Below the pieces are notes generated by a model that saw nothing but the letters and a program-made list of their open reading frames with translations, had not been told where the DNA came from and did not search any database. A program made the translations under genes and the position numbers. Below, piece after piece: positions 30,112 through 38,152 of a stretch of 64,000 nt of DNA; the first letter of the stretch is position 1, and every line of letters starts with the position of its first letter. Source of the DNA: Rhodovastum sp963709085 (lineage in GTDB: Bacteria; Pseudomonadota; Alphaproteobacteria; Acetobacterales; Acetobacteraceae); NCBI GenBank assembly GCA_963709085.1, contig CAVPVB010000011.1:62001-126000 (forward strand). The letters run 5' to 3'.

Positions 30112-30397
30112 CTGACTTTAGTCCTACCGTTCTGACGATTGTCGTTGGTTGTCCCGGTCTGGCGCCCGCTCCGGGGTGGCGGCGCCTGCGACAACGCCGG
30201 TGCGGCGGCATTTGATCGTCGCTGGAGACATGATCAGGACCGGATACGGTCTTGGCGGGGTTGGCACGGGGGATAACAGAGGCACCGAGCACCTCGGCAA
30301 GCTGCCGGGAGCCTGCCAGACTTGAGGGCAAGCACGGCGCCGAACTCAACCTGCCAGTTTTGTCTCGACGCCGTGCCCCACATCGTGACGGGCACGA

Positions 30398-30916
30398 ATG
30401 CAGGGCGAGTATCCTGCCGACGGTGGCGTTCGTCTACGCCGCGTCTGCGTCGATGCGCAGAGCGAGCCGGGGTCTGGTCGTCTGTTCCTTTGCAGGAAGT
30501 GCAGTAGCGAAGTGGTCGTGTGCCGCCACTGCGACCGCGGGCAGATCTACTGTTTCGGCGACTGCGCCGGACAGGCGCGTCACCAGACGCTGCGGAAGGC
30601 AGGCGAGCGCTATCAGAAGACCCGTCGTGGCCAGGAGAAGCATGCCGCCCGGATGGGCCACCTGCGAGCGCGCAGAAAAAAAGTGACGCATCAGGGTTCA
30701 CCCCCGCCGCCGGCGGGTGATCTGCTGGCGGCCGGCGCGATGGCGACCTCGCGCGACGACGCATCTCCGGCCGAGCCGCCCCGGCGAGCGACGACGCCCT
30801 GCCATTGGTGCGGTCGTCCCTGTCTGCCGCCGCTTCGCCCGGGGTTCCTGCGCCGCCGCGATCCCCGTCGCGGCCGTGTTGGCCACGCCCGGACGGAGCG
30901 CAATGCCCCATGGTGA
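30398..30916 (+). CDS. IS21 passenger: zinc-finger-like protein
   Basis: A 172-residue frame whose middle (about residues 28-90) is the informative part: FLCRKCSSEVVVCRHCDRGQ then YCFGDCAGQARHQTL and RRGQEKHAARMGHLRARRKK. Four CxxC/CxxxC-type pairs suggest two treble-clef-like zinc sites, followed by a very basic helix and KVTHQGSPPPP. A protein of this kind as first gene of large IS21 elements is something I recall, so I treat it as an element gene, perhaps a DNA-binding regulator. No good ribosome binding site precedes ATG 30398, and the first 25 residues may not belong. A later GTG start is possible. Confidence 0.65.
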   Translation: MQGEYPADGGVRLRRVCVDAQSEPGSGRLFLCRKCSSEVVVCRHCDRGQIYCFGDCAGQARHQTLRKAGERYQKTRRGQEKHAARMGHLRARRKKVTHQGSPPPPAGDLLAAGAMATSRDDASPAEPPRRATTPCHWCGRPCLPPLRPGFLRRRDPRRGRVGHARTERNAPW

Positions 30917-30983
30917 ACCCGATTGATGCGGCGGCGAGGATCCTGCGGGACGTGACCGGGGCAAGCGGGCCGTCCCGCCGGCG

Positions 30984-31904
30984 ATGACGTCCATGGACAG
31001 CCATCGTCTGGAGCTTGACCTGCACCAACTGGACCTGCGCTTTGCCGCCAGCCGCCTGGTGGAGCCGCAGGCGGTGGCGCGGATCGCCCAGTCCATCGAG
31101 CGGTGCGGTCAGATCGTGCCCTGCATTGTGGCGCCCGCTCCCGGTGGGGCCGGCGCGGGCGCAGCACCGCTGGTGCTGATCGACGGGTATCGGCGCGTCG
31201 CCGCGCTACGCCGGCTGGGCCGCGACACGGCCAGTGTCGAGCAATGGACCTGTGGGCTGGCCGAAGCGGTGCTGGGGGTGTTGGCGCGCGCGCAGGATCG
31301 CTCGTTCGCCAGCATTGAGGAGGCGTTGCTGCTGCGCGAGCTGATGCAGGGCCAGGGCCTGTCGCAGCAGGAGCTGGCGCGTCGGTGCGGGCGCGACGTG
31401 AGCTGGGTGAGCCGGCGGCTGCAACTGCTGTCGGGTTTGCCCGATGCGGCGCTGGCGGCGGTGCGCACCGGCAAGCTGTCGGCTTGGGCGGCCAACCGGG
31501 TGGTGGTGCCGTTGGCGCGTGCCAATGCCGCCCATGCCGACAGCCTGCTGGCGGCGCTGGCTGCGTCACCGCTGTCGACCCGCGAGTTGCAGTGCTGGTT
31601 CGCCCACTACCAGCAGGCCGCGCAAACGGTGCGCGAACGCATGGTCGGCGATCCCCGCTTGTTTCTCGACGCCCTGCGGGCGAACGACGAACGGCGCGCC
31701 GGCGAAATTCTGCGGGACGGCCCGGAAGGCGAATGCGTCGTCGATATGCGCTGCCTCGAGGCGGTCATCGCGCGCCTGACGGGTCGCGTGGCGGCGCTGC
31801 AATCGGTGCCGCCGGCGCTGATCGCGGCGGTGCCGCGTCTGTGGTTGGCGCTCAACGTCCTGGCGATTGCGATCGACCGGGGGGATGCACGTGACCCCGG
31901 CTGA
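30984..31904 (+). CDS. IS21 passenger: ParB-like nuclease-domain protein
   Basis: A 306-residue protein with a ParB N-terminal fold (DLRFAASRLVEPQAVARIAQ, SIERCGQIVPCIV, VLIDGYRRVAALRRLGRDTA) and a helix-turn-helix (QGLSQQELARRCGRDVSWVSRRLQLL, about 112-137). It is distinct from the plasmid's own ParB-like protein at 14800. It overlaps istA by 20 bases, so it is part of the element's operon. ParB-like proteins bind DNA and can spread or nick; here it may help target choice or regulate istAB. That is inference. ATG 30984 has no strong ribosome binding site; ATG 30993 is the alternative. Confidence 0.78.
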   Translation: MTSMDSHRLELDLHQLDLRFAASRLVEPQAVARIAQSIERCGQIVPCIVAPAPGGAGAGAAPLVLIDGYRRVAALRRLGRDTASVEQWTCGLAEAVLGVLARAQDRSFASIEEALLLRELMQGQGLSQQELARRCGRDVSWVSRRLQLLSGLPDAALAAVRTGKLSAWAANRVVVPLARANAAHADSLLAALAASPLSTRELQCWFAHYQQAAQTVRERMVGDPRLFLDALRANDERRAGEILRDGPEGECVVDMRCLEAVIARLTGRVAALQSVPPALIAAVPRLWLALNVLAIAIDRGDARDPG

Positions 31905-33288
31905 GATTCGCACCGCGGTGCGCACGCTGCAGGTGCAGCGGCACAGCCTGCGCGAGATCAGCCGCCTGCTGGCGCTGTCACGCAACACCGTGCGGCGCAT
32001 CCTGCGTGAGCCGGACGGCAACGTTGCCGAGGTGTTGCCGTGCGACGAGGCGACGCTGGTCCGCGTGAAGGCTGCCTTCGAGCAGGCTCGCGGCAACGTG
32101 GTGCGGGTGCGCGAACTGCTGGCCGACAACGGTCTGGAGGTGTCCTACAGCAGCTTGACCCGTTGGGTGCGGGAGGCCGGCCTGCGCAGTCCGCCGCGGC
32201 GTGCCGGCGAGTACGACTTCGCGCCCGGGCAGGAGATGCAGCACGACACCTCGCCGCATCGCGTGACCTTCGCGGGCGCCGGCAAGCCGGTGATCACGCA
32301 ATGCGCCGGTCTGGTGCTGGCGTACTCGCGCCGGCTGTTCATCCAGTACTATCCGCGGTTCACCCGCTTCGAGGCCCGCGCGTTCCTGCTCGAGGCCACG
32401 CGCTTCATGGCCGGTGCCTGTCCGGTCTGCATCATCGACAACACCAGCGTGCTGCTCGCCGCCGGCGCCGGCGCCGAGGCCCTCATCGCCCCGGAGATGG
32501 CGGCCTTCGCCCGCACTCTGGGCTTCCGGTTCCGCGCCCACCGGGTCGGGAATCCAGATCGCAAGGGCCGGATCGAAAGACCATTCGGCTATGTCGAGAC
32601 GAATTTCCTGGCAGGCCGAAGCTTCGAAGATTTCGACGACCTCAACCGCCAGGCACTCGCCTGGTGCCGCGAGGTCGCTAACCGCAAGCCCAAGGCAGCG
32701 CTCGGCATGTCGCCTGATGCGGCCTACGTCATCGAGCAGCCGCACCTCGTGCCGCTGCCCGACGCGCTGCCGCCGGTCTACGAGTTGCTGGAACGCGTCG
32801 TCGACCTGCACGGCTTTGTCAGCGTCGATACCAACCGCTACTCCGTGCCCGAGCGCTTCGTCGGCAAGTCCGTCGCTGTCTACAAGCACCCCGCCGAAAT
32901 CCATGTCCGCCGCAAGGACACGACGATCGCCGTCCACCCGCGGCTGATCGCCGAGCGCGATGCCAGGAGCACCCTGCCTGGTCATCATACCATCCCCGTG
33001 CGGCAGGGTCGCAGCGCGGCGGCGGAAGAGGCATTGCTGAGCGGCCACCATCCCAGCCTCGACCGTTACGCCGCCGCCCTCAAGCTGCGCAGTCACGGAT
33101 ACGGGCGACGGCCACTCCGCCGGCTGATCGAAATGAAGCGCACCTACCCGGCCGGCCCGTTCATCGCCGCCATCGAGCAAGCCCTGTACTACGGCCTGTT
33201 CGACCTCGGCCGGCTTGAAGATCTCATCCTCAAACAGGTCGCCGGCGACTTCTTCGCACTGACCAGCGGGAAAGACGACGATGCATGA
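31885..33288 (+). CDS. istA: IS21 transposase IstA
   Basis: A 467-residue DDE transposase. The N-terminal helix-turn-helix is RHSLREISRLLALSRNTVRRIL. The catalytic triad candidates are D in QHDTSPH (about 121), D in CIIDNTS (about 188) and E in KGRIERPFGYVE (about 235). A C-terminal beta-barrel region (VSVDTNRYSVPERFVGKSV) and IstB-binding tail follow. It cuts and joins the element ends with help from IstB. The start at 31885 (MHVTPAEIRTAVRT) lies inside the end of the ParB-like gene. It overlaps istB by 8 bases, as usual for IS21. Confidence 0.93.
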   Translation: MHVTPAEIRTAVRTLQVQRHSLREISRLLALSRNTVRRILREPDGNVAEVLPCDEATLVRVKAAFEQARGNVVRVRELLADNGLEVSYSSLTRWVREAGLRSPPRRAGEYDFAPGQEMQHDTSPHRVTFAGAGKPVITQCAGLVLAYSRRLFIQYYPRFTRFEARAFLLEATRFMAGACPVCIIDNTSVLLAAGAGAEALIAPEMAAFARTLGFRFRAHRVGNPDRKGRIERPFGYVETNFLAGRSFEDFDDLNRQALAWCREVANRKPKAALGMSPDAAYVIEQPHLVPLPDALPPVYELLERVVDLHGFVSVDTNRYSVPERFVGKSVAVYKHPAEIHVRRKDTTIAVHPRLIAERDARSTLPGHHTIPVRQGRSAAAEEALLSGHHPSLDRYAAALKLRSHGYGRRPLRRLIEMKRTYPAGPFIAAIEQALYYGLFDLGRLEDLILKQVAGDFFALTSGKDDDA

Positions 33289-34052
33289 CAAGCTGCGCGC
33301 GCTGATCGCCCAGTTGCGCCTGCACGGCATGGCCGAGGCACTCGACGCCGAGATCGAACGCGCCGAGCGCGAAGCGATCGCTGGACCCGAGTTGCTGTAC
33401 CGGCTGCTCGGCCAGGAGGCCGCCGCCCGCCGCGAACGCAGCCTGGCGTATCGTCTGGGACAGGCGCGTCTGCCATGGCGGTGGTCACTCGACAGCTTCC
33501 CGTTCGATCGGCAGCCCGGCGTGAGCCGCGCCCAGATCCAGACACTGGCCGGGCTGGACTTCCTGCGCCGGACCGACAACGTCCTGCTCATCGGCAAACC
33601 AGGCACCGGAAAGACCGGCCTGGCGATCGGTCTGTTGCGCGAGGCCTGCCTCAACGGCTACCGTGGCCGCTTCATCAACGCTCAAGTCCTGCTCGATGAA
33701 CTCTACGCGTCTCTGGCCGATCGCACCACCACACGGCTGCTGGCTCAGTCGAGTTCGCATGCAGCCCTTGCTGATTGACGAGCTGAGCTACCTCACGATC
33801 AAGCCGGAACAAGCAAACGCATTCTTTCGTCTGATGGACCAACGCTACAACCGGGTCTCGACGATCATCACCACCAACCTTGAACTGTCCGACTGGTACG
33901 AGCTGTTCGACAAGAAGCCGCTGGTCGATGCGCTGCTCGATCGCCTGCAGCACCACTGCATCACCATCCGCATCAACGGCCCGTCCCTGCGCAGCCCGGA
34001 GCCTCCGGCGCCAGCGTCGCCAACACCGGCGCGCCGCAGCACCAAGACCTGA
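33281..34052 (+). pseudogene. istB: IS21 helper ATPase IstB, frameshifted
   Basis: The first 155 residues run in frame from ATG 33281, with Walker A GKPGTGKTG (about 105-113) and LLDELYASLADRTTTRLLA. An extra base near 33744-33748 then sends this frame to a premature stop at 33776-33778. The next frame supplies the missing part: LLIDELSYLTIKPEQANAFF (Walker B), VSTIITTNLELSDWYELF, and DALLDRLQHHCITIRING. Removing one base gives a product of normal spacing and length. IstB is an AAA+ protein that remodels target DNA for IstA, so this copy would be non-functional unless the shift is a sequencing error. Confidence 0.85.
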
Positions 34053-34592
34053 AGGCCCCAGCAACACCACCGCCGCAGCACCGAGGCGGTGCCACGGCGC
34101 GCAAGGCGCGTCAACAGGTGGGTGCTCACCATGCTCGAAAATCGGCCCGCGCCGATTTTCTGCGCGTGGCTCCGCTCCCGCCGCGCAAGAAAGCGCGCGG
34201 CGCCTTTGACTCGCCTCCCGCGCCGTGGCCTGCGGGTGGTGTCGGGACGGAAGGCGTCCCGACAATTCGACGCCCGGCGTCGAACGGAAGGCTGGGGTTT
34301 GGCAGCCGTCACGTCACGATCAATCGCGCCGTCGGGCCGTTGAGCCAAGTCAGCGCTGCCGGCTCTTCCCGGCCCGGCAGCCGCCGGGGGTGTGCCCGCC
34401 TCGCCGCGACAGGACGCGCCGCCAGGGCCGTGACACGCGGCGACTTCTGACCGTTGTCATCACTGGGTCTCACGGGGTGTGAGGCCCGGGCGGCAGGCAT
34501 GGAGCCTTCGGTCAGGCGAAGGAAAATTTGCCGCCGACCACGGCGGCTACCGGCCGATCAGGCCACCTGACCACAAACTCATGCGCACCTAC
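34053..34592. other. Non-coding right arm of the IS21 element
   Basis: About 540 bases between the istB end and the right terminal repeat. No supported gene. Such a long 3' tail is unusual for IS21. No clear hairpin or extra terminal-repeat copy was recognised. Confidence 0.45.
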
Positions 34593-34642
34593 TGGGTCAA
34601 CTTCCGTGAGCAACCCCGGGTCAATTCTCGTGAGCGCTGAGG
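34593..34642 (-). repeat. Right terminal inverted repeat of the IS21 element
   Basis: Exact inverted copy of 30062-30111, followed directly by the second ATCCAG at 34643-34648. Confidence 0.93.
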
Positions 34643-35325
34643 ATCCAGGAATGCGCCTCGCCGCCGCGGCAGCGGATCAGGTCCAGCCGCCAAAGTGCCG
34701 GGCCGAGCCCGGGTGTCTCCGGGGCGTGGGCCAATGGCGGCGGCGAAGGGACCGTGCCAACCCGCCACCGCGTCACGGCAGCGCTCGGCTGCCGCAGCAC
34801 CGGATCGTCGAAGCAGCGGCTGCGGCGGAGCAGGAAGGCGGTGACGCCGGACCGCTCGGCCGCCAGTTGCAGGCGGCGCGACGCCGTGAGGCTCAGCGCG
34901 CCGCTGAACTCGCCGACGACACAAGCCAGGCCGCGATGACGCAGGCCCTCCTCCATGACCAGCAGCACGGTCCCGGGCTTGCGGGCATGGACATAGACCA
35001 CCCGGTTCGGCGTCAGGCCGACCTCGGCCAGTGCGGGCGGGTAGATGTCGCGCTGCTCCAGCACCCACAGCACCTCGCCCGGAACCCTGGCAAGCAGTCC
35101 GGCCGCCAGCAAGGCCGCCGCCGCCCCGTGCTCGACCTGCGGGCCTGTCCCGCACGCTTCGTGCAACGCGCCTCGGACGATGCCGCCACCCGGGAGGGCC
35201 ATGTCAACAAGGGGGAGGCCGAAGGTCATGGGCATCGGCCCGCGGTCCACAGCCGCGCGTCGCTCCAGGCGGGCGATGGTGGTCCGCAGGGCCGAAAGGT
35301 CAGCGATGTGGGACCCTGCCTGCAT
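34621..35325 (-). pseudogene. imuA: imuA, interrupted by the IS21 element
   Basis: The RecA-like ImuA protein, third member of the mutasome, is intact for about 228 residues (SALRTTIARLERRAAVDRGP, GIVRGALHEACGTGPQVEHG, VLWVLEQRDIYPPALAEVGL, WRLDLIRCRGGEAHSWI). It then runs into the IS21 end and stops after LSAHEN, losing its last ~31 residues, which are found at 29962-30061. The start ATG at 35325 follows GGAG; an ATG at 35340 lacks one. A LexA-type box lies 21 bases upstream, so the truncated gene should still be SOS-induced. The insertion also separates this promoter from imuB and dnaE2. Confidence 0.9.
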
Positions 35326-35345
35326 GTCCGCTCCGTGCACGGGGC

Positions 35346-35360
35346 GAACATATAGAGAAC
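35346..35360 (-). promoter_or_regulatory. LexA (SOS) box upstream of imuA
   Basis: Read on the minus strand it is GTTCTCTATATGTTC, an exact match to the alphaproteobacterial LexA consensus GTTC-N7-GTTC. It ends 21 bases before the imuA start codon, where it would overlap the promoter. Known imuA-imuB-dnaE2 operons are LexA-controlled through such a box. Confidence 0.9.
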
Positions 35361-35816
35361 ATAACGCGCCGGAAAGAGGAAATCAGTCCCAGGCGCGGTC
35401 TGGCGGACCGAGAGTCTTGCAATTCAAGCCATTAAAAAGCTTCGTTCCATCGTGGGGTAACCGGCCATGTCATTGCCCGGTTGCGGAATCTAGTCCCGAC
35501 TGTCGAACACAAGGCTCTGATGGCGGCAGGCCGCTCAAGGCTGGAGTCGAGCTCTGCGCCCATGGCAGTCGTCCGTCCGACGTGGCTGGCTGCTCCAATC
35601 CGGACATAGAGTTGCCGGGCCGGTTCAGCCTCGATGGGGTGGCGAGCGGACCTTCGGGTAAGGGTGGCGCAAGATTATGGTCGCCATTAGCGGAAATCAG
35701 CACCACTCCAGATATAGGACATTTACATAGGCGGCTTGCCGCCTTGAATGTCCGTCTTGTTCGCGGCACGTGGTAAGAGCAAGTGCGAGCATGGTGAAAC
35801 CGAGCTATGATCGGTC
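35361..35816. other. Gene-free gap (about 455 bases)
   Basis: Divergent promoter region between imuA and the defence-like gene at 35817. GC is lower than in the backbone. No coding frame is supported. It marks the boundary to a block (35.8-40.9 kb) with less GC-extreme codon use. Confidence 0.4.
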
Positions 35817-36563
35817 ATGCCCAAGCTTCTACCTAGCCAGGTCGCGATGGCAATAGATCAGCTCTTTGGCTCAAATCGCAGCGAGCTGAACAACGGCACG
35901 ATCAACGGCAGCCATCGCGCTCAGGTCCATACGCTGCTCCTCCTGATGGAGCAGATTCCCGACAATCTGATCGACCTACCATTCAACGACTTCCTCGAAC
36001 TCTCCAATTGCCGGGGCAGCTTGGCCACCTCATTGGCGCGGTGGAACGTCGGCGATACCAGCCGGGTGCAACCGCACCTCGCACGAGACCCGGTGGAGCG
36101 AATTCGCCGCCTACTCCTTCAGTGTCGTGACAAGCCGCCAGATCCTGCCAGCGAGTTGCCGTTCATCAAGGACGCTGACCTGCAGCGCGGCATTCAAAAC
36201 CAGATCACGGCCGCTTGGACCGACTATCAAGCTCAAGAGTGGATGGGCGCCACCGTGTTCGCCGGCGCGGCGCTGGAGGCGATTCTGCTGTGGGCGGTCA
36301 AAACGCACGGCCAAGTGCCTGCCGCGAGAGCTCACAAGATGGGCCTTGGTGAGCTGATTCAGGTCGCTGCCACGGCGAACTTGATCAGCACGGGAACGGC
36401 AAGCCAGGCCGGTTTGGCGCAGGATGCTCGTAACCTCGTGCATCCCGGACGGGTGGCTCGCAAGGGTGTCGCCTGCAGCAAGGCGACCGCCCTGACCGCG
36501 CACGCCGGTCTATTCGCCGTGATCCAAGACCTCGACCAAGCGCATAAGGCGGGGCACCCTTAG
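35817..36563 (+). CDS. Hypothetical protein, possibly DUF4145/HEPN-like
   Basis: A 248-residue soluble protein starting MPKLLPSQVAMAIDQLFGSN. The C-terminal half (about 135-235: EWMGATVFAGAALEAILLWA, LGELIQVAATANLISTGTAS, AQDARNLVHPGR) has the look of DUF4145/HEPN-type helical domains in which an R-N-x-x-H signature marks a possible RNase site. The match is by impression only. It converges with the HEAT-like gene, overlapping by 4 bases at the stop codons. Its place beside an HNH-NACHT gene suggests membership in the same defence locus, though it is on the opposite strand. Confidence 0.6.
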   Translation: MPKLLPSQVAMAIDQLFGSNRSELNNGTINGSHRAQVHTLLLLMEQIPDNLIDLPFNDFLELSNCRGSLATSLARWNVGDTSRVQPHLARDPVERIRRLLLQCRDKPPDPASELPFIKDADLQRGIQNQITAAWTDYQAQEWMGATVFAGAALEAILLWAVKTHGQVPAARAHKMGLGELIQVAATANLISTGTASQAGLAQDARNLVHPGRVARKGVACSKATALTAHAGLFAVIQDLDQAHKAGHP

Positions 36564-38152
36564 GCTCCGGCTGTTGTCTCAACCTGAAGGGGCCAGGGGC
36601 GGTCGGAGGCAATATCAGGATGGCGGCGCTCGTCCTTCGGCGCGCCGTATTCATCGCGGATCGCCCCGATCGTCTCCAAGCAAGCTGACGCAACGCAGGC
36701 GGTCGGCGAGTCACCGGCTGTCATCGCGAATAGCTGTTTGCGCAAGTCGTTGAGCCTGCTCCGGCACGAGTTCGTAGGCTCCCCCCAGTCTTCGTGTGCT
36801 TGCTCAGCGAGCGCGAGCTTCCGCACCACTTGACCCATTGTCCCGTCGAACGGCTTTCCATCGGCGACATACAGGTCGATCATCAGGAGCAGATCGTCAG
36901 CGTTAGGCGCTTCGGCGAGCGCCATCATTGCGACGGATTTCGCTGCTCCGACCCCGTTCCGAGCGTAGTGCCTCAGAACTTCATGGAGGCCGGGACCACC
37001 ATCCATGCGGCCTGCAAGTTCGCGCGCAAGGCTCCAGGTATCGATGCCGCCTCTGCTGCCAGCGATCTTGCCGTCAGCGACCAGGTCGAGCAGCTCCTTG
37101 ACCGCGGCTAGGTCGCGACGGGCCTTTAGCGCCTGGAGCCACTCGTATTCTCTATAGAACGATGCGTCTCGCTCCGCGAGTTCGAGTAGAATCCGATGGG
37201 CAAGCCCCGGTGCATGGGCCAGCGCAGACAGAAGCCGGTGAACGTTTCTGGGATGGCGGATTTGGTCGGGAAGCCCACCAACGGTTTCAACGATGATTTC
37301 TGGCCGGTCCGACCACGGGAGCAACGCCAACCACTCTTCCAGCTCGAAGAGATTCTGCTGCAACATCCAAGCTGCCGTCTTGGCAGCCTCGAAGAACTCC
37401 TGGATTCCGGCGAGGACCACATCGGCGCTGACGGTCTCGCCATCTGACACCAGCGCGAGGAGCAGGCCGAGCCGCTCCAGGCGGTAGGGCATCTGCAGGA
37501 GGGCGTCGATGTCCTCACGATGCTCTGCGTGGGGAAGCATAACACCCACCTTGGCAAGGCTGAGCGCCAACTGCTTCTCCCGGTCAGTAGACCCTTCGCG
37601 CCGAAGCTGCGCCACCGCGTTGAAGATGGCATCGGCAGGAAGTGCATCGCTCTCCGCCTTGGTGCCCGCCTTTTCCAGCCTGCGCCGGGCTGCGGCAGCG
37701 AAGTTTGGCCAGCGCGCGGTCGACATTTGATCCGACCGCCCGTTCTCCCGATCCGCTAGATGCTTGAGAACCAACGCGGCGGCGAATCCGAAATCAACTT
37801 CAGTCAGCCGAGCGATAAGAATTGGCACGACCTCGGGTGTCCCAATCTCCTCCAAAGCTCGGCTGTATTGGTTCGTGAAAAGGTGTCGAACCCCTGGCCG
37901 GTGCTGCTGTTCGCGTAGGGCGGCCAGGTCCCTGTCGAGCATTCGTTCGAGAGCCGGCAGCAGCTCCGGCGCTCCCAAGCGGCCGATGGCGCGCGCCAGC
38001 TCGCCGAAGTCATGCCGCGGCGGCGGTTCGATGGCCAGAAGCGTCTCGGCGGATTGCTGGAAGATCGCAACTAAAGCTTGGCGCTTGTCTTCGGCGAGGG
38101 GTAGCCGGACCTTGCCATCGCCGTTCCCGTGACGAGCGAAGAGGTCTGCCAT
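36560..38152 (-). CDS. HEAT-repeat-like protein coupled to the NACHT gene
   Basis: A 530-residue, all-helical protein of repeated two-helix units (for example LARAIGRLGAPELLPALERM, GTPEVVPILIARLTEVDFGF and GLLLALVSDGETVSADVVLA), most like HEAT/ARM solenoids. There is no enzymatic motif. Its start ATG at 38152 overlaps the reconstructed NACHT stop (TGATG), so both are translated from one message. Solenoids commonly act as sensor or scaffold partners. A role as recognition or regulatory subunit of the NACHT protein is inference. Confidence 0.7.
   Translation of the reverse strand: MADLFARHGNGDGKVRLPLAEDKRQALVAIFQQSAETLLAIEPPPRHDFGELARAIGRLGAPELLPALERMLDRDLAALREQQHRPGVRHLFTNQYSRALEEIGTPEVVPILIARLTEVDFGFAAALVLKHLADRENGRSDQMSTARWPNFAAAARRRLEKAGTKAESDALPADAIFNAVAQLRREGSTDREKQLALSLAKVGVMLPHAEHREDIDALLQMPYRLERLGLLLALVSDGETVSADVVLAGIQEFFEAAKTAAWMLQQNLFELEEWLALLPWSDRPEIIVETVGGLPDQIRHPRNVHRLLSALAHAPGLAHRILLELAERDASFYREYEWLQALKARRDLAAVKELLDLVADGKIAGSRGGIDTWSLARELAGRMDGGPGLHEVLRHYARNGVGAAKSVAMMALAEAPNADDLLLMIDLYVADGKPFDGTMGQVVRKLALAEQAHEDWGEPTNSCRSRLNDLRKQLFAMTAGDSPTACVASACLETIGAIRDEYGAPKDERRHPDIASDRPWPLQVETTAGA

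Larger units (their letters stand above)
30062..34642 (+). mobile_element. IS21-family insertion sequence carrying two extra genes
   Basis: The 4,581-base element is bounded by perfect 50-base inverted repeats (30062-30111 and 34593-34642) and a 6-base target duplication. It carries four rightward genes: a zinc-finger-like protein, a ParB-like protein, istA and istB. Typical IS21 elements are about 2-2.5 kb with istA and istB only. Each end contains two TTGACCC blocks, consistent with the multiple terminal repeats bound by IstA. It sits in the 3' end of imuA in the opposite orientation to the mutasome genes. istB has a frameshift, so the element may no longer move on its own. Confidence 0.93.
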
